A DNA stretch of 64,000 nucleotides from Arcticibacter eurypsychrophilus (GTDB lineage Bacteria > Bacteroidota > Bacteroidia > Sphingobacteriales > Sphingobacteriaceae). Below the pieces are notes generated by a model, which worked only from the letters and a program-made list of their open reading frames with translations, was not told the origin of the DNA and ran no database searches. Within the stretch, counting starts at the first letter, position 1; each line of letters starts with the position of its first letter. Below are positions 28,633-37,625 of this stretch, in pieces. A program made the position numbers and the translations under genes. Location of the stretch: NCBI RefSeq assembly GCF_001730525.1, contig NZ_MDFN01000005.1:1-64000 (forward strand), in the 5' to 3' direction.

Positions 28633-31083
28633 ATGAAAAGAATTATATTCCTAATTTGCTTTAGTTTTTCAGCTGTTTTCGGCCAGCAGCGTATGGCTCC
28701 CGCTTACCCATTGGTGGCGCATGATCCATATTTTAGCATTTGGTCGTCATCAGACAGCCTAAATACAGGTACTACAAAACACTGGACTGGTGCTAACCAG
28801 TCATTAACAGGTTTAATAGGTGTAGATGGGAAAATATACAGCTTTTTAGGAAAAACTGAAAAAGTATATAATTCTATTTTGCCCACTACGGATGAGCTTA
28901 CACTTCCTTTAAGTTTTACAGAAGCTAAACCGGCGGATGGTTGGATGAAACCTGACTTTAACGATAAAGGATGGAAAACAGGAGCAGGATCTTTAGGCAG
29001 TGTGCCGGGGCAGGCTATAAGCTTGTGGCGCGGTGATGAAGTATGGATAAGAAGAACGTTTGTACTGGATCAGATTAGCAATAACCCACTATATCTTAAA
29101 ATTCAGCATGATGATAATGCTACTGTATACCTGAATGGAAAAGAGATATACCATGTAAAGAAACTAGAAGAAAAATTTGTTTATATACCTCTTGACGAAG
29201 CCATAAGGAAGACCTTAAAAAAAGGAAAGAATGTATTGGCCGTTTATGCGGTGAATACTGGTGGTCCTTCCTATTTAGATGCAGGATTGGTTCAAGAGTC
29301 AGTAGGTAAAGATGTTTTTACGATTGTTGATGCACGACAAACAAGTATTAAGTTCAATGCTACTCAAACCATCTATCAGTTTACCTGTGGAAAGGTAGAT
29401 TTAACCGTCACCTTTACTTCTCCTTTGTTAATGGATGATCTGGATTTACTTTCCAGACCTGTTTCCTATTTATCAACGAAAGTTGTAGCAAATGATGGTG
29501 GTATGCATGATGTCAAGTTATACTTTGGAGCTTCATCAACTATTGCTACACACAATGCTTTTCAACAGGTTGATGCTACGCATTATAGTGCAGACGAACT
29601 TTCGGTTTTAAAAGCAGGTACGGTTGACCAGCCTATGCTCATCAGAAAGGGGGATGATGTAAGGATTGACTGGGGTTATATGTATCTGGCTGTTCCTTCA
29701 CAATATAAAAGTGTTCAAACAATTTCTGCATCTGCTGATGCCTTATATTCTGTATTTAATAAAACGTCGAATACTCCATCAGCAGTGAAAGGCAAAAAGC
29801 TGATGTTGAATACCATGATCCCTTTAGGCAAGGTTGGGAGTACAGCTAAAGAACAATTTATCATGCTGGGTTATGATGATTTGTATTCGGTTCAATACTT
29901 TAAAAATAATTTAAGGCCTTGGTGGCATACGGGTAATGAAACTATAGAACACCAATTGAGTTTAGCTGCGGATGAGTATCAATCGGTAATGCAAAAGTGC
30001 GCTGATTTTGATTTGAAACTATACGCTGATGCCCTGAAGAGTGGTGGTGATGCTTACGCGCAAATTTGTGTATTGGCTTATCGTCAAGCGATATCTGCTC
30101 ATAAACTAGTAAAAAGTCCAGAGGGAGAAATATTATTTCTTTCAAAAGAGAATTTTAGTAATGGCTCAATTGGCACAGTAGATATTACGTATCCATCAGC
30201 ACCCTTGTTCCTGATCTATAATCCTGATCTGGTAAAAGGAATGATGAATGGCATATTCTATTATAGTGAAAGCGGAAAGTGGACTAAACCTTATTCGTCG
30301 CACGATTTAGGTACTTATCCTTTAGCTAATGGGCAGGCGTATGGTGAAGATATGCCTATTGAGGAATCAGGCAATATGATCATTCTTGCTGCTGCAATTG
30401 CGCGCGTGGAAGGGAATGCTGATTATGCTAAGAAGCATTGGAAAACGCTTACGATCTGGGCGGAATATCTTAGTAAAGAAGGGTTTGATCCGGCTAATCA
30501 ATTATCTACAGATGATTTTGCAGGTCACCTTGCAAGGAATGCAAATCTTTCTATTAAGGCAATTGTGGCTTTAGGTGGTTATGGTATGATGGCCAATATG
30601 TTGGGTGACCAGGCTACGGGAGCAAAGTATACGGTTATGGCTAAAGAGATGGCTAATAAATGGGTGCTATTGGCAGATGCAGGCGACCATTATGCCTTGA
30701 CATTTGATGATAAAGATACCTGGAGTCAGAAATATAATATGGTATGGGACAAGGTGCTTATCCTTGGCCTTTTCCCTCATGAAGTGTATGATAAGGAGAT
30801 CAAATTTTACTTAACGAAACAGTTGGAATATGGGCTTCCCTTAGATAGTCGTAAAACCTATACTAAATCGGATTGGATTACCTGGACGGCTACGCTTGCT
30901 TCTGATCAAAAGGACTTTGAAGCATTGATTGCACCTGTTTACAAGTATGTATTGGAGACGCCTGATCGTGTCCCTATGAGTGATTGGCATGAAACTACGA
31001 ATGCCCTGCGTTTAAATTTTACAGCACGGAGTGTTGTGGGTGGATTTTATATAAAGATGCTGAATGATAAATTAAAGAAGTAG
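28633..31083 (+). CDS. Secreted glutaminase A-family protein (DUF4964/DUF5127/DUF4965/DUF1793)
   Basis: An 816-residue secreted protein with signal peptide 1-18. It matches the GtaA-like layout common in Bacteroidota and fungi: an N-terminal domain beginning PAYPLVAHDPYFSIWS, a long beta region with a lectin-like insert (about 85-225, DDNATVYLNGKEIYHV), then a helical barrel-like C-terminal half (from about 440) with SHDLGTYPLANG, MPIEESGNMI and MSDWHETT. Fungal members hydrolyse glutamine, but Bacteroidota members sit among glycoside hydrolases and may act on carbohydrate. Its neighbours are a GH3 remnant and GH88, which favours a glycan role. The family call is firm; the activity is not. 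Confidence 0.88.
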   Translation: MKRIIFLICFSFSAVFGQQRMAPAYPLVAHDPYFSIWSSSDSLNTGTTKHWTGANQSLTGLIGVDGKIYSFLGKTEKVYNSILPTTDELTLPLSFTEAKPADGWMKPDFNDKGWKTGAGSLGSVPGQAISLWRGDEVWIRRTFVLDQISNNPLYLKIQHDDNATVYLNGKEIYHVKKLEEKFVYIPLDEAIRKTLKKGKNVLAVYAVNTGGPSYLDAGLVQESVGKDVFTIVDARQTSIKFNATQTIYQFTCGKVDLTVTFTSPLLMDDLDLLSRPVSYLSTKVVANDGGMHDVKLYFGASSTIATHNAFQQVDATHYSADELSVLKAGTVDQPMLIRKGDDVRIDWGYMYLAVPSQYKSVQTISASADALYSVFNKTSNTPSAVKGKKLMLNTMIPLGKVGSTAKEQFIMLGYDDLYSVQYFKNNLRPWWHTGNETIEHQLSLAADEYQSVMQKCADFDLKLYADALKSGGDAYAQICVLAYRQAISAHKLVKSPEGEILFLSKENFSNGSIGTVDITYPSAPLFLIYNPDLVKGMMNGIFYYSESGKWTKPYSSHDLGTYPLANGQAYGEDMPIEESGNMIILAAAIARVEGNADYAKKHWKTLTIWAEYLSKEGFDPANQLSTDDFAGHLARNANLSIKAIVALGGYGMMANMLGDQATGAKYTVMAKEMANKWVLLADAGDHYALTFDDKDTWSQKYNMVWDKVLILGLFPHEVYDKEIKFYLTKQLEYGLPLDSRKTYTKSDWITWTATLASDQKDFEALIAPVYKYVLETPDRVPMSDWHETTNALRLNFTARSVVGGFYIKMLNDKLKK

Positions 31084-31133
31084 ATAATATGAAGATGTTT
31101 AAATGCAAATTAAAGGATAGATGATCGTGTTAA

Positions 31134-31421
31134 TTTCCAATTCCTCCTGCAGAAGCGTCGAGCTGGGATTTGAAAGCAATTGAGCAATCGGCAAGGGTTG
31201 TAGCAACAAAAGCTGCCGCATCGGGAAGAGTCATGGAAGGCGCAGGAGAAGATACCTACCTGTGATCTTTAATTGCCGGAGCCAGAGTAAGAGGCTTTCA
31301 AGGTAAAGGATTGGGTAATCTAGATGCAGTTATCGCTTGTGCTAAACATTTTTCAGCATATGGTGCTGCTACAGTTGCTGCCGCAATAAAAGATTTAAAA
31401 ACCGTATTTTTAGACTTATAA
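31134..31421 (+). pseudogene. GH3 beta-glucosidase remnant
   Basis: One frame gives PPAEASSWDLKAIEQSARV, then RVMEGAGEDTYL, a TGA stop, and SLIAGARVRGFQGKGLG followed by ACAKHFSAYGA. These are successive conserved segments of the GH3 N-terminal barrel, including the KHF motif. The expected segment between the first two (the one carrying the WTFAPMVD motif) is missing, there is an in-frame stop, and both the N-terminus and everything beyond the KHF region, including the catalytic nucleophile region, are gone. It fills the gap between the glutaminase-family and GH88 genes and shows that this cluster once had a GH3 enzyme. Confidence 0.85.
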
Positions 31422-31432
31422 ACCCTTTAATT

Positions 31433-32596
31433 ATGAAATACCCAATAGGCTTGCTACTGTTTCTTTTTGTTAATACTATTTATGCACAAAAAGTAAACGT
31501 TAAAAAGGAGTTCGTTTTTGCACAAAGGCAAACGGACTATATGCTGCAAGAGATTAAAAAAGCGGACCTGAAACCTGATCAGGTATCCCCACGCACATTT
31601 GCAGACGGTAAGTTGAAATTAGTCAACTCAAGAGATTGGACAAGTGGATTCTTTCCAGGCGAGCTCTGGTATCTGTATGAATATACAGGTGATAAGAAGT
31701 GGCTGGATAACGCTAAAGAATATACGCTAAAACTAGCTAAGGAGCAGTTTAATACCACCACCCACGATTTAGGTTTCATGATGTATTGCAGTTATGGGAA
31801 TGGCTACCGTTTAACTCAGGATGAAGCATATAAAGATGTCATTATCCAGTCCGCCAAGTCATTATCCACCCGTTTTAACCCTAAAGTAGGTTTAATTCGT
31901 TCCTGGGATCAGCATAGCAATCAGTGGAAATATCCAGTTATTATTGATAACATGATGAATCTGGAACTTTTGTTTGAAGTAACCAAACTCACCGGAGACT
32001 CTTCTTTTTATAAATTAGCGGTTACTCATGCAAACACCACGATTAAAAATCATTTTAGGGCCGATTATAGCTCTTATCATGTAGTTGATTATGATCCTGA
32101 AACTGGTGAAGTACGTAAAAAGATGACCCATCAGGGTTACGCAGATGAATCTGCATGGGCTAGAGGACAAGCATGGGCTTTGTACGGATTTACATTATGT
32201 TTTAGGGAAACTGGAGACACTCTTTACTTGAATCAGGCCAAAAATATTGCAAACTTCATTCTGAATAATCCAAATCTTCCTAAAGACCTTGTGCCATATT
32301 GGGATTACAATGACCCTGCCATACCCAATACCTCTCGGGATGTATCAGCCGCGGCTATTACAGCCTCAGCTCTTTATGAATTAGCTGGTTATGCTAAGTT
32401 GCCGCTCTACAAAAAGAAAGCAGATATTATTTTAAGCAGCTTAAGTAAATCATACCATGCACCAGTTAATGGAAAAGGTGGTTTTATTCTGGATCATAGT
32501 ACCGGACACCGTCCAGCCAAAAGTGAAATTGATGTGCCTATCAATTATGCCGATTATTACTACCTGGAAGCACTTTTAAGAAGTAAGAAAAAGTAA
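31433..32596 (+). CDS. Secreted GH88 unsaturated glucuronyl hydrolase
   Basis: A 387-residue secreted enzyme (signal peptide 1-19) with an (alpha/alpha)6 barrel. It should hydrate the unsaturated uronic acid left at the non-reducing end after polysaccharide lyase action. The two conserved acidic residues fit Asp112 (HDLGFM) and Asp172 (IDNMMN), 60 residues apart as in characterised GH88 enzymes. Also visible are SGFFPGELW and ESAWARGQAW. Its natural partners, polysaccharide lyases, are not in the window. The substrate could be a glycosaminoglycan, xanthan/gellan-like or ulvan/pectin-derived sugar. Confidence 0.92.
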   Translation: MKYPIGLLLFLFVNTIYAQKVNVKKEFVFAQRQTDYMLQEIKKADLKPDQVSPRTFADGKLKLVNSRDWTSGFFPGELWYLYEYTGDKKWLDNAKEYTLKLAKEQFNTTTHDLGFMMYCSYGNGYRLTQDEAYKDVIIQSAKSLSTRFNPKVGLIRSWDQHSNQWKYPVIIDNMMNLELLFEVTKLTGDSSFYKLAVTHANTTIKNHFRADYSSYHVVDYDPETGEVRKKMTHQGYADESAWARGQAWALYGFTLCFRETGDTLYLNQAKNIANFILNNPNLPKDLVPYWDYNDPAIPNTSRDVSAAAITASALYELAGYAKLPLYKKKADIILSSLSKSYHAPVNGKGGFILDHSTGHRPAKSEIDVPINYADYYYLEALLRSKKK

Positions 32597-32606
32597 TTAA
32601 ATGTGT

Positions 32607-32640
32607 CAACCATGCCCTCAAACACTTGATGGCATGGTTG
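32607..32640. terminator. Hairpin between convergent GH88 and metQ genes
   Basis: A 10-bp perfect stem (32607-32616 with 32631-32640) with an inner 4-bp stem in the loop. There is no long T-run, but its place between two convergent genes suits a shared transcript end. Confidence 0.6.
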
Positions 32641-32699
32641 GATTTGCTATCCTTTAATAGCACTGATCTTTGTACAACTATATAGAACTTTAGGTAAAC

Positions 32700-33524
32700 C
32701 TACCAACCTTTAATAGCGCCCCCTTTAAAAGCTTTTTCCGCAGCCTTTTCAACTTCTACAGACTGATAAGCCTTTACGAAATTCTTCACTTTTTCTTGAT
32801 CCTTGTTATCTTCTCTGGAAACGATAATGTTGACATGAGGCGAATTTTTATCCTCTACAAACAACCCATCCCTATTAGCAACCAATCCCATTGGAGCTGC
32901 AAAAGTATTGTTGATCACCGCAATCGTCACATTCTGATCATCCAAAGCCCTTGGTAGTTGAGGTGCTTCCAACTCCAGAATCTTCAAATTCTTAGGGTTC
33001 TCAACAATGTCACTTACTGTCGTTAACAGATCCGCACCAGTCTTCAGCTTAATTAAGCCCGCCTTTTGCAACAAAAGCAATGCCCTTCCGCCATTTGTGG
33101 GGTCATTTGGAATAATGATCGTATTACCATCTTTAAGCTCGCTTACATTTTTAATCTTTTTAGAATAGCCAGCTAAGGGATAAACAAAAGTATTACCAAC
33201 AATAACAAACTTATATCCCCGTTGTTTAGATTGAACATCCAGATAAGGCTTGGTTTGAAAAGCATTCACATCCAGATCACCTTGATGAAGCGCTTCGTTT
33301 GGCATCACATAGTCATTGAACTGGATCAATTCCACCTCTAAGCCAAACTTCTCTTTCGCCACTTTTTGTGCAGCCTGTGCAACCGTAAATTCTGGTCCTG
33401 ATTCAACCCCCACCTTAATGTGGTTAGGGTCATTGGTTTTAGATCCACCACCACACCCAGTTACACTACCTAAACCAAAAGCGATTGAAAAAGCCGCTAG
33501 TATAACTTTAAATTTCTTTATCAT
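32700..33524 (-). CDS. metQ: Methionine ABC transporter substrate-binding lipoprotein
   Basis: A 274-residue periplasmic lipoprotein of the NlpA/MetQ family. The lipobox is VTGC with Cys24. Family features include the FNDYVMPNEALHQGDLDVNAFQ segment and IIIPNDPTNGGRALLLLQ, which form the methionine pocket. It is third in the metN-metI-metQ operon, 13 bases after metI. It delivers D- or L-methionine, or related sulfur compounds, to the permease. Confidence 0.95.
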   Translation of the reverse strand: MIKKFKVILAAFSIAFGLGSVTGCGGGSKTNDPNHIKVGVESGPEFTVAQAAQKVAKEKFGLEVELIQFNDYVMPNEALHQGDLDVNAFQTKPYLDVQSKQRGYKFVIVGNTFVYPLAGYSKKIKNVSELKDGNTIIIPNDPTNGGRALLLLQKAGLIKLKTGADLLTTVSDIVENPKNLKILELEAPQLPRALDDQNVTIAVINNTFAAPMGLVANRDGLFVEDKNSPHVNIIVSREDNKDQEKVKNFVKAYQSVEVEKAAEKAFKGGAIKGW

Positions 33525-33537
33525 AATTTCTTAAATT

Positions 33538-34194
33538 TTACTTTCTATGATCAACCTTCTTAGCAGACCATTCCCCTGCCTGTTGAATCAGAATAACCAA
33601 TGTCACCAGCAAAACCAATACTGTATTCATCACCATTACATCATAACCCACATACCCGTATTGATAACCTATTTGTCCCAATCCACCAGCACCAACTGCA
33701 CCGCCCATAGCAGAATACCCCACTAGCGTAATTAAAGTAATCGATGCACTATTAATGATAGAGGGAAGTGCTTCAGGCAATAAAACCTTCATTACGATCT
33801 GTTTTGGTGTAGCCCCCATTGCTCTGGCAGCCTCAATTAGTCCATGAGGAACTTCAATTAAACTATTCTCAATCATCCTGGCAATAAATGGAGCAGCCCC
33901 AATACTTAAGGGAACCAACGCAGCCAAAACCCCTATAGACGTTCCAACCAGCATTCGTGTGAACGGGATCATCCACACAATTAAAATTATAAAAGGAATG
34001 GACCTGAAGATATTGACGATAACAGATAAGGTACGGTTGACCGAACGATTTTCCAATACCTGATCCTTCCGGGTCATGAAAAGTAAAACCCCTGTAGGCA
34101 GGCCAATTACAAATCCAAAGAAACCGGATACCAAAGTCATCACAATCGTCTCTAATGTTCCTTTAATGATAATCATGATCATTGCTTCAGACAT
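33538..34194 (-). CDS. metI: Methionine ABC transporter permease
   Basis: A 218-residue inner-membrane permease with five to six membrane segments and the ABC-permease coupling motif [13 protein letters not shown]...LLPEALP. It overlaps metN by eight bases and precedes metQ, so all three are one operon. Confidence 0.95.
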   Translation of the reverse strand: MSEAMIMIIIKGTLETIVMTLVSGFFGFVIGLPTGVLLFMTRKDQVLENRSVNRTLSVIVNIFRSIPFIILIVWMIPFTRMLVGTSIGVLAALVPLSIGAAPFIARMIENSLIEVPHGLIEAARAMGATPKQIVMKVLLPEALPSIINSASITLITLVGYSAMGGAVGAGGLGQIGYQYGYVGYDVMVMNTVLVLLVTLVILIQQAGEWSAKKVDHRK

Positions 34195-35218
34195 ATCCCA
34201 GCACCTCCGCCTTAATGTGATGCATTATATAATAATCAGTAGCCTTTTTAATGTTTTGCTCCGATCCTGAAAGTTCAATTAACATTACGCCAAACCTTAT
34301 TCCTCCTACATAATCCATCTGTGCGCTAACAATGTTATTGCTCACATCAAAAAGTCGTGTAACTTCTGATAAAGCAGGCAATGAGGTTGATTCTCCTGTA
34401 AATTCAAGCTTCAACAAGGGCCGATTCGACCCGTCGGAAGATGCACTTAAACGCTTCTGATATTCCGCCGGTATAGCAAAATGAATGGAGGAGGCAATGA
34501 ACTGCCGCGTTAAGTCTGTTTTAGGATGAGAGAAAATCTCTCCAACCGTACCTTGCTCAATCAGTTTACCCTCACTTATAACGGCAACTTCGTCACAAAT
34601 AGATTTCACTACATTCATTTCATGTGTAATCAGCAAAATCGTCATGTTGAAACGCTGATTGATATCTTTCAGTAAAGCCAAAATAGACTGTGTTGTTGCC
34701 GGATCTAGTGCACTTGTTGCTTCATCGCATAAAAGTACTTTGGGGTTGCTCGCCAGTGTGCGGGCAATAGCAACACGTTGCTTTTGTCCGCCGGATAAGT
34801 TTGCCGGATATTCATTTAACTTATCATCCAAACCCACTAAACTGAGCAGATCGGTTACTCTTTTTTTAATCTCCTCTTTTGGCGTATTACTCAGCTCCAG
34901 CGTGAAGGCTACATTTTCAAATACCGTTCTTGACGATAATAAATTAAAGTGTTGGAAAATCATGCCAATATTCCTTCTGGCTTGAGTAAGCTGTGCAGGC
35001 AGTAAATCCGTCAAGTTTTCTCCATCCACAATGACCTGACCTGATGTAGGTTGTTCGAGTAAATTGACACAGCGAATCAGCGTACTTTTTCCCGCACCTG
35101 AAGCACCTATTACCCCGAAGATTTTCCCTTCCGGTACATGCAGCGAAATATCGGATAAAGCCCTGATCGCATTATTTTTCTTATAAAAAACTTTAGTAAT
35201 ATTTTTTAACTCAATCAT
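34187..35218 (-). CDS. metN: Methionine ABC transporter ATPase with NIL domain
   Basis: A 343-residue ATPase powering methionine import. Walker A is GASGAGKST (38-46), the ABC signature is LSGGQKQR, and Walker B is [15 protein letters not shown]-terminal NIL domain (about 265-343) is the regulatory methionine-binding domain that gives transinhibition in E. coli MetN. The start codon overlaps the stop of a 22-codon upstream frame (TAATG), so its translation may depend on that leader. Confidence 0.95.
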   Translation of the reverse strand: MIELKNITKVFYKKNNAIRALSDISLHVPEGKIFGVIGASGAGKSTLIRCVNLLEQPTSGQVIVDGENLTDLLPAQLTQARRNIGMIFQHFNLLSSRTVFENVAFTLELSNTPKEEIKKRVTDLLSLVGLDDKLNEYPANLSGGQKQRVAIARTLASNPKVLLCDEATSALDPATTQSILALLKDINQRFNMTILLITHEMNVVKSICDEVAVISEGKLIEQGTVGEIFSHPKTDLTRQFIASSIHFAIPAEYQKRLSASSDGSNRPLLKLEFTGESTSLPALSEVTRLFDVSNNIVSAQMDYVGGIRFGVMLIELSGSEQNIKKATDYYIMHHIKAEVLGYV

Positions 35219-35286
35219 TAGACGTAGAGAAGATTATAAGACCAAACTTCATGATGATGATTGGTTTGGGAAATGAGTTTTATCAT
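35218..35286 (-). CDS. Possible 22-residue leader peptide coupled to metN
   Basis: The frame from ATG 35286 to TAA 35218-35220 encodes [20 protein letters not shown] plus two residues. Its stop overlaps the metN ATG by one base. Three consecutive His codons sit inside the loop of a hairpin whose 6-bp arms are 35242-35247 and 35264-35269. An even shorter frame (35283-35324, 13 residues) ends on its start by ATGA. A possible -7 element (TACTTTTG on the minus strand, 35330-35337) would start transcription just upstream. A role in attenuation or coupled translation is inferred; no terminator or known riboswitch was seen. Confidence 0.4.
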   Translation of the reverse strand: MIKLISQTNHHHEVWSYNLLYV

Positions 35287-35439
35287 GTGGTTAAAGGTGT
35301 AGAATACAACAGGGACGTCTTCATTAGTGCAAAAGTAAATATTTTTTCAATACTCTATAGTTTTGATAGGTTTAATTAATGTCATAACATGTCTGTTTTT
35401 AATAGAAAACAACGGTTTAAACCTTATTCGATATAAGTA

Positions 35440-35658
35440 TCAGATCACTTCCGCAATATGTTTGAAGTTCGATTTGATAATTGCAATCACCTCATCCACT
35501 TCTCCATTAAACATCATTTTCGTCATTGAGGTAGCAAAACCTTTCATCTGTGTAAAATCAGTTTTTGGAGGCATCGCTAAGGCATTCGGATCTGTCAGGA
35601 TATTTACTAAAGCAGGTCCTTCAGTAATCTTATCCGTAGGTAATAAATTTCCATTCAT
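35440..35658 (-). pseudogene. Pyruvate oxidase (PoxB-like) C-terminal remnant
   Basis: The 72 residues include GPALVNILTDPNALAMPP and then MKGFATSMTKMMFNGEVDEVIAIIKSN, closely matching the C-terminal end of ubiquinone-dependent pyruvate oxidase (PoxB) and related thiamine-diphosphate enzymes of nearly 600 residues. Everything upstream is missing: the homology breaks at about 35635, exactly where a thioredoxin-like fragment begins on the other strand. It is a deletion remnant, not a gene. Confidence 0.82.
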
Positions 35659-36046
35659 GGAACTGTTGGATATTGACGGAAATAAAACTTCTGGGATTCA
35701 GGTTAAAAATAGCAAGTACACATTGATAGATTTCTGGTATACTAACTGTGGCCAATGTATTGCAAAATTCCCGGCTTTATCTACTGTATATGAAACCTAT
35801 CACACTCAAGGATTTGAGATAGTAGGTATAGCTACTGATGCATTAAAATACAAAAAGGACCTTCCAATAACTATTGAAAAACATAAGCTTAAATGGTTGC
35901 AGTACTGGGATTTGAACGGTAAAGGTGCTACTGCATTATCTATACTAGCATTTCCTACCAATTATTTACTTAATGCTGAAGGCTATATTCTTGAAAAGAA
36001 CATCAGTGCTGCTGAGTTAAATCTGTTTTTAAATAAAAATCTTTAA
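35635..36046 (+). pseudogene. N-terminally truncated TlpA/ResA-like thioredoxin-fold protein
   Basis: From GTA 35635 the frame reads VGNKFPFMELLDIDG, the usual start of the AhpC/TSA-type thioredoxin domain in Bacteroidota TlpA-like proteins, then FWYTNCGQC with the redox Cys pair, and FPTNYLL with the cis-Pro. The complete domain could start at ATG 35657 (129 residues), but the signal peptide and DUF4369-type N-terminal domain usual for this family are absent. The cut coincides with the broken pyruvate oxidase. It is most likely a remnant of a longer exported gene, although expression of a bare cytosolic domain cannot be excluded. Confidence 0.7.
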
Positions 36047-36184
36047 TATCACATTCATTCATGGTAGTAGTATCAAATCAGATAGAACATGGAAATTTTC
36101 GAGTAGTTGTAGTGGAATTAGCATTCAGCCAGATAACTGAATGTTAGCTATTTTTTGCAAATTGCGATTTTTACAAACCATTAC

Positions 36185-37300
36185 ATGAGAACTGACCTAA
36201 ATACTGAGCTGGCCACCAAGCCACACTACCCCATATTAGACGGCCTTCGCGGTGTCGCAGCCATAATTGTTGTAACATTTCACTTGGCAGAGCCATTAGC
36301 TACCGGTCATTTAGATATTCTTGTCAATCACGGTTATCTGGCCGTAGACTTTTTCTTTATATTGTCCGGCTTTGTGATCGGCTACGCCTATGACGACAGA
36401 TGGCATAAAATGACGGTCGGCAATTTTTTCAAACGCCGTATCGAACGTCTTCAACCAATGGTGGTTTTGGGGATGACCCTTGGCGCTATCGGATTCTATT
36501 TTACGGATTCTACGCTATGGCCGCTCATTCATACTATTCCTATCTGTAAGATGCTGTTGGTGATGCTGATCGGTTATACTATTCTACCTGTACCATTATC
36601 GCTTGATATACGTGGCTGGGAAGAGATGCACCCCCTGAATAGCGTGGGATGGTCATTGTTCTTTGAATACATTGCCAACATTCTTTATGCGATCTGGATC
36701 AGGAAATTTTCCAAAACGGCATTAAGTATCTTAGTAGGCATCGCTGCTATCGCACTTGCACACCTGGCAATCACAAACGGCGATGTCAGTGGCGGCTGGA
36801 CACTGAATGTGGAACAAGTACGCATTGGGCTAACCCGTACCATGTACCCTTTCTTTGCCGGTCTGTTACTTTCACGTATAGCGAAGCCGACACGAATTAA
36901 AAATGCCTTTCTATGGTGCAGCCTTTTAGTAGCTATGGTGCTTTATATGCCGCGCATTGGCGGCGCTGAGCATATTTGGATGAACGGGATCTATGAATCT
37001 GTTTGCATTATCATCGTTTTCCCGCTTATAGTATACCTTGGCGCCAGTGGCGTGATGCAAACTCAAAGAGAGACCAGGATATGCAAATTCTTAGGTGATA
37101 TATCCTATCCGCTTTACCTGGTACATTACCCGCTGGTCTATTTTTACGTTGCCTGGATCGGCAATCACAAAGAGGTAACGATCGTACAGGCGTGGCCCTA
37201 TGCGTTACTCATTTTAATAGGTGGGATCGTTTTGGCCTATGCCTCATTGAAATGGTATGATGAGCCGGTTCGTAAATGGTTACGGAAAAAGTTTGCGTAG
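36185..37300 (+). CDS. Membrane acyltransferase, acyltransferase-3 (OafA-like) family
   Basis: A 371-residue multi-pass inner-membrane protein of the family that transfers acetyl or other acyl groups to sugars of surface polysaccharide or antibiotics. It shows the N-terminal YPILDGLRGVAA and conserved FHLAEP with the catalytic His, followed by FFFILSGFVI and RIERLQP. About ten membrane helices are predicted by eye. The ATG at 36185 is used; a TTG at 36155 adds ten residues. The gene stands alone and its acceptor is unknown. Confidence 0.9.
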   Translation: MRTDLNTELATKPHYPILDGLRGVAAIIVVTFHLAEPLATGHLDILVNHGYLAVDFFFILSGFVIGYAYDDRWHKMTVGNFFKRRIERLQPMVVLGMTLGAIGFYFTDSTLWPLIHTIPICKMLLVMLIGYTILPVPLSLDIRGWEEMHPLNSVGWSLFFEYIANILYAIWIRKFSKTALSILVGIAAIALAHLAITNGDVSGGWTLNVEQVRIGLTRTMYPFFAGLLLSRIAKPTRIKNAFLWCSLLVAMVLYMPRIGGAEHIWMNGIYESVCIIIVFPLIVYLGASGVMQTQRETRICKFLGDISYPLYLVHYPLVYFYVAWIGNHKEVTIVQAWPYALLILIGGIVLAYASLKWYDEPVRKWLRKKFA

Positions 37301-37339
37301 GATCAGAATACGTCAATATGGTAGCCGAAAAGTAACTAT

Positions 37340-37380
37340 TGGTATCCATTCAAAGTTCTTTTAGGATGGATACCATTTTT
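37340..37380 (+). terminator. Intrinsic terminator after the acyltransferase gene
   Basis: A 10-bp perfect stem (37340-37349 with 37366-37375) followed by T5. The remaining bases up to 37625 hold no recognisable gene. Confidence 0.8.
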
Positions 37381-37625
37381 GACAATTTTTAGCGATCCAA
37401 GTAGACGAGCGATTCACGATTTGGTTTCAAGAAGTGTAATCATAAAATTATAGTATACAGGGGATAAGCATTAAATTAGACAATACTTGCTCGTCAGCGG
37501 AAACTCTAAAACACCTTTAAACTTATAATAACGAAGGTTAACCACAGTATTGACAAATAACTGGTGAGTATAGATTGAGGTAAAATATAGAATTTAGAAG
37601 CGACTAAGCAGAAATCTATGGTTCA

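Noticed and set aside
35283-35324. 13-codon mini-ORF upstream of the metN leader peptide as a separate gene
   Set aside because: The predicted transcript start lies almost on its ATG, so it may not be translated; it is noted only as part of the metN leader finding.
35219-35340. SAM riboswitch upstream of metN
   Set aside because: I looked for the usual multi-helix SAM-I-like or SAM-II-like arrangement and saw only one 6-bp hairpin and the small coupled frames.
35363-35634. N-terminal part of the long plus-strand open frame leading into the thioredoxin-like region
   Set aside because: It is the antisense of the pyruvate-oxidase remnant and shows no protein pattern of its own; the open frame is accidental.
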